Part shown: positions 62,956-64,000 of the stretch, in pieces | How the letters are laid out: each line of letters starts with the position of its first letter | Position numbering within the stretch: position 1 is the stretch's first letter | Translations under genes and position numbers: made by a program | The notes under the pieces: model-generated | What the model saw: only the letters and a program-made list of their open reading frames with translations | What the model was told of the DNA's origin: nothing | Databases searched by the model: none | DNA from: Chondrinema litorale | Lineage (GTDB): Bacteria; Bacteroidota; Bacteroidia; Cytophagales; Flammeovirgaceae | Assembly (NCBI RefSeq): GCF_026250525.1 | Contig: NZ_CP111043.1 | Span: 992,001-1,056,000 of the forward strand | Direction of reading: 5' to 3' | DNA: 64,000 nt

Positions 62956-64000
62956 TTATTTAAAATTTATCATTTTGAATTCTTTCCAAGAAACAAACAG
63001 AGACTTGCGCCCATAGGCATCTATAATTATTCCCTGGTTATCGGCATTCACATCGGAATGCCCACTTAGTAATACTTCCAATCCATTTTTCAGGATTACT
63101 TTTACATAATTGATATTTTGTTTTTGAATGCTTTGAATGTTTTTAAATAGGAGTAGATATTCCATGTTATTATAAAACCCATCTAATACCTCAAGGGTGA
63201 GATACTCGTCCAGATCGTACACTAACCTTCCCAAATACACATTTCCTCTTTTATCGTTTACAGTACCTTGCAAGTAATGTGTAATGTAAAAATCTCTATA
63301 AAAAAGTGGCGGCTCTGGTGGCTCTATAAACTCTGCTGATATAAATTCTTCCCAATGAATAATGATGTGCCCCAGATCTCTAATTTTTACTACAATGCCT
63401 TTATTTTCTTGATTTACATCTCTATGGTTATTCATAAAGAAGCGCTCGCCAGAACTCAAAGTAACCATAGAGCCATCGCCTTCTACTTCAATTTTCTGGA
63501 TTCTATTAAAAGGAATATCTTCTTTATCGTCTCCGTGGTAACCACCTAATTTATCTGTGCTTACTCTTTCATCTTTATCCCAAGCTATATAGCCTTCAAA
63601 AGTTCCGTGAATGGTTTCAATTTTTCCATAAAGAGGCACGCCTAGTTGGCTGTATCTACCTTCAGGAAAAGGTATAAACTGAATCTGATCTATTCTGTTC
63701 CAAGCAATTTTCTGCTTAACGCCAGTAAAAGAGAACACATTAATATCAGAGCCAATGTCATTTGTATTTTTGGTTACCAAAAAGCGCTGGCCATTTTTAA
63801 AGATTATAGTAGCTTTATTATCTGAAAGCACCTTAATCTTATCTATATCGCCAAACTGGCATTTAAAAACTCTTCTGGTAGGTTGACCCCGGTTTTCCCA
63901 CAATTGCATAAAATCGAAATCGAAATGCCTAAAAACCGAATTATCATCTTTTGGCGCATGTTGCTTTACTTCTTCACCTAAACCAAAAGGAGCACCTGTT
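62956..64000 (-). CDS. repeat protein of unknown function, 5' end outside the window
   Basis: The frame stays open upstream of the first internal ATG (63909) to the window edge, reading TGAPFGLGEEVKQHAPKDD before VFRHFDFDF and the ATG, so the gene starts beyond base 64000. The visible 348 residues contain three copies of one motif, for example GQRFLVTKNTNDIGSDINVF, GERFFMNNHRDVNQENKGIV and GLEVLLSGHSDVNADNQGII, each followed by a strand and W-x-E/R-F/I-type end (IAWNRIDQIQF, IHWEEFISAEF, VSWKEFKMINF). I do not recognise a family. No membrane segment is seen in the part present. It lies directly upstream of the sensor-kinase and regulator genes in a likely operon. Confidence 0.75.
   Translation of the reverse strand, partial: TGAPFGLGEEVKQHAPKDDNSVFRHFDFDFMQLWENRGQPTRRVFKCQFGDIDKIKVLSDNKATIIFKNGQRFLVTKNTNDIGSDINVFSFTGVKQKIAWNRIDQIQFIPFPEGRYSQLGVPLYGKIETIHGTFEGYIAWDKDERVSTDKLGGYHGDDKEDIPFNRIQKIEVEGDGSMVTLSSGERFFMNNHRDVNQENKGIVVKIRDLGHIIIHWEEFISAEFIEPPEPPLFYRDFYITHYLQGTVNDKRGNVYLGRLVYDLDEYLTLEVLDGFYNNMEYLLLFKNIQSIQKQNINYVKVILKNGLEVLLSGHSDVNADNQGIIIDAYGRKSLFVSWKEFKMINFK

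Noticed and set aside
1..64000. tRNA genes, rRNA genes and CRISPR arrays
   Set aside because: No cloverleaf with a CCA-type end, no rRNA core sequence and no regularly spaced repeats were seen while reading the window, although this was by eye.

Overview
The window looks like chromosomal DNA of a marine or soil member of the Bacteroidota, most likely Cytophagales or the Flammeovirga group. The reasons are low GC, at least three secreted proteins with type IX secretion (T9SS) C-terminal sorting domains, Bacteroidota-type promoters (TAnnTTTG at -7, weak or absent Shine-Dalgarno sequences), DUF4199 and DUF6268 proteins, and a YpdA (bacillithiol) oxidoreductase. I found no tRNA, rRNA or CRISPR array.

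Layout. 1-4944: ribonucleotide reductase large subunit, a response-regulator protein, a DinB-type protein and an acyl-CoA dehydrogenase. 5346-13029: a very large membrane-tethered triple-TIR protein, then a 1364-residue secreted BNR/sortilin-type T9SS cargo. 13104-14968: a DUF4199 membrane protein behind a dihydroorotase homologue that has lost its catalytic residues. 15739-21845: lspA, an RluD-type pseudouridine synthase, and a DnaE polymerase fused to an N-terminal proofreading exonuclease. 21899-24914: a small accessory island with a DUF4241 protein, a secreted-protein gene interrupted by an amber codon, a complete IS1595-type element with 26-bp inverted repeats and an 8-bp target duplication, and a GxxExxY protein. 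24960-28775: secreted proteins of unknown role, an acetyltransferase, a maleylpyruvate-isomerase-like protein and YwbE.

28998-37582: an M28 lipoprotein peptidase, outer-membrane proteins, a glucose/sorbosone dehydrogenase-type T9SS cargo, an LpxL-like acyltransferase, an alpha/beta hydrolase and pyrE. 37740-43635: an RND efflux system (adaptor, pump, TolC). 43900-46688: a CHASE2 protein and an isolated nqrF. 46859-51118: a second triple-TIR protein, with a WD40-like propeller and helical repeats. 51321-57667: a class-V aminotransferase, a lipoprotein, a sodium:solute symporter, YpdA and a POT peptide transporter. 58307-64000: a stand-alone T9SS sorting-domain protein, 3-methyladenine glycosylase, dnaX split by an apparent -1 frameshift at a run of ten A, and a LytS/LytR-type two-component pair downstream of a repeat protein that runs off the window.

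The strongest candidates for something new are the two triple-TIR proteins. They share an N-terminal half made of three TIR-plus-linker units and a transmembrane helix, but carry unrelated C-terminal sensor regions (WG repeats plus a formylglycine-generating-enzyme-like domain, or WD40-like repeats plus TPR-like helices). The dnaX slippage site, the pseudo-dihydroorotase, the amber codon at a signal-peptide junction and a promoter embedded in a terminator are secondary points.
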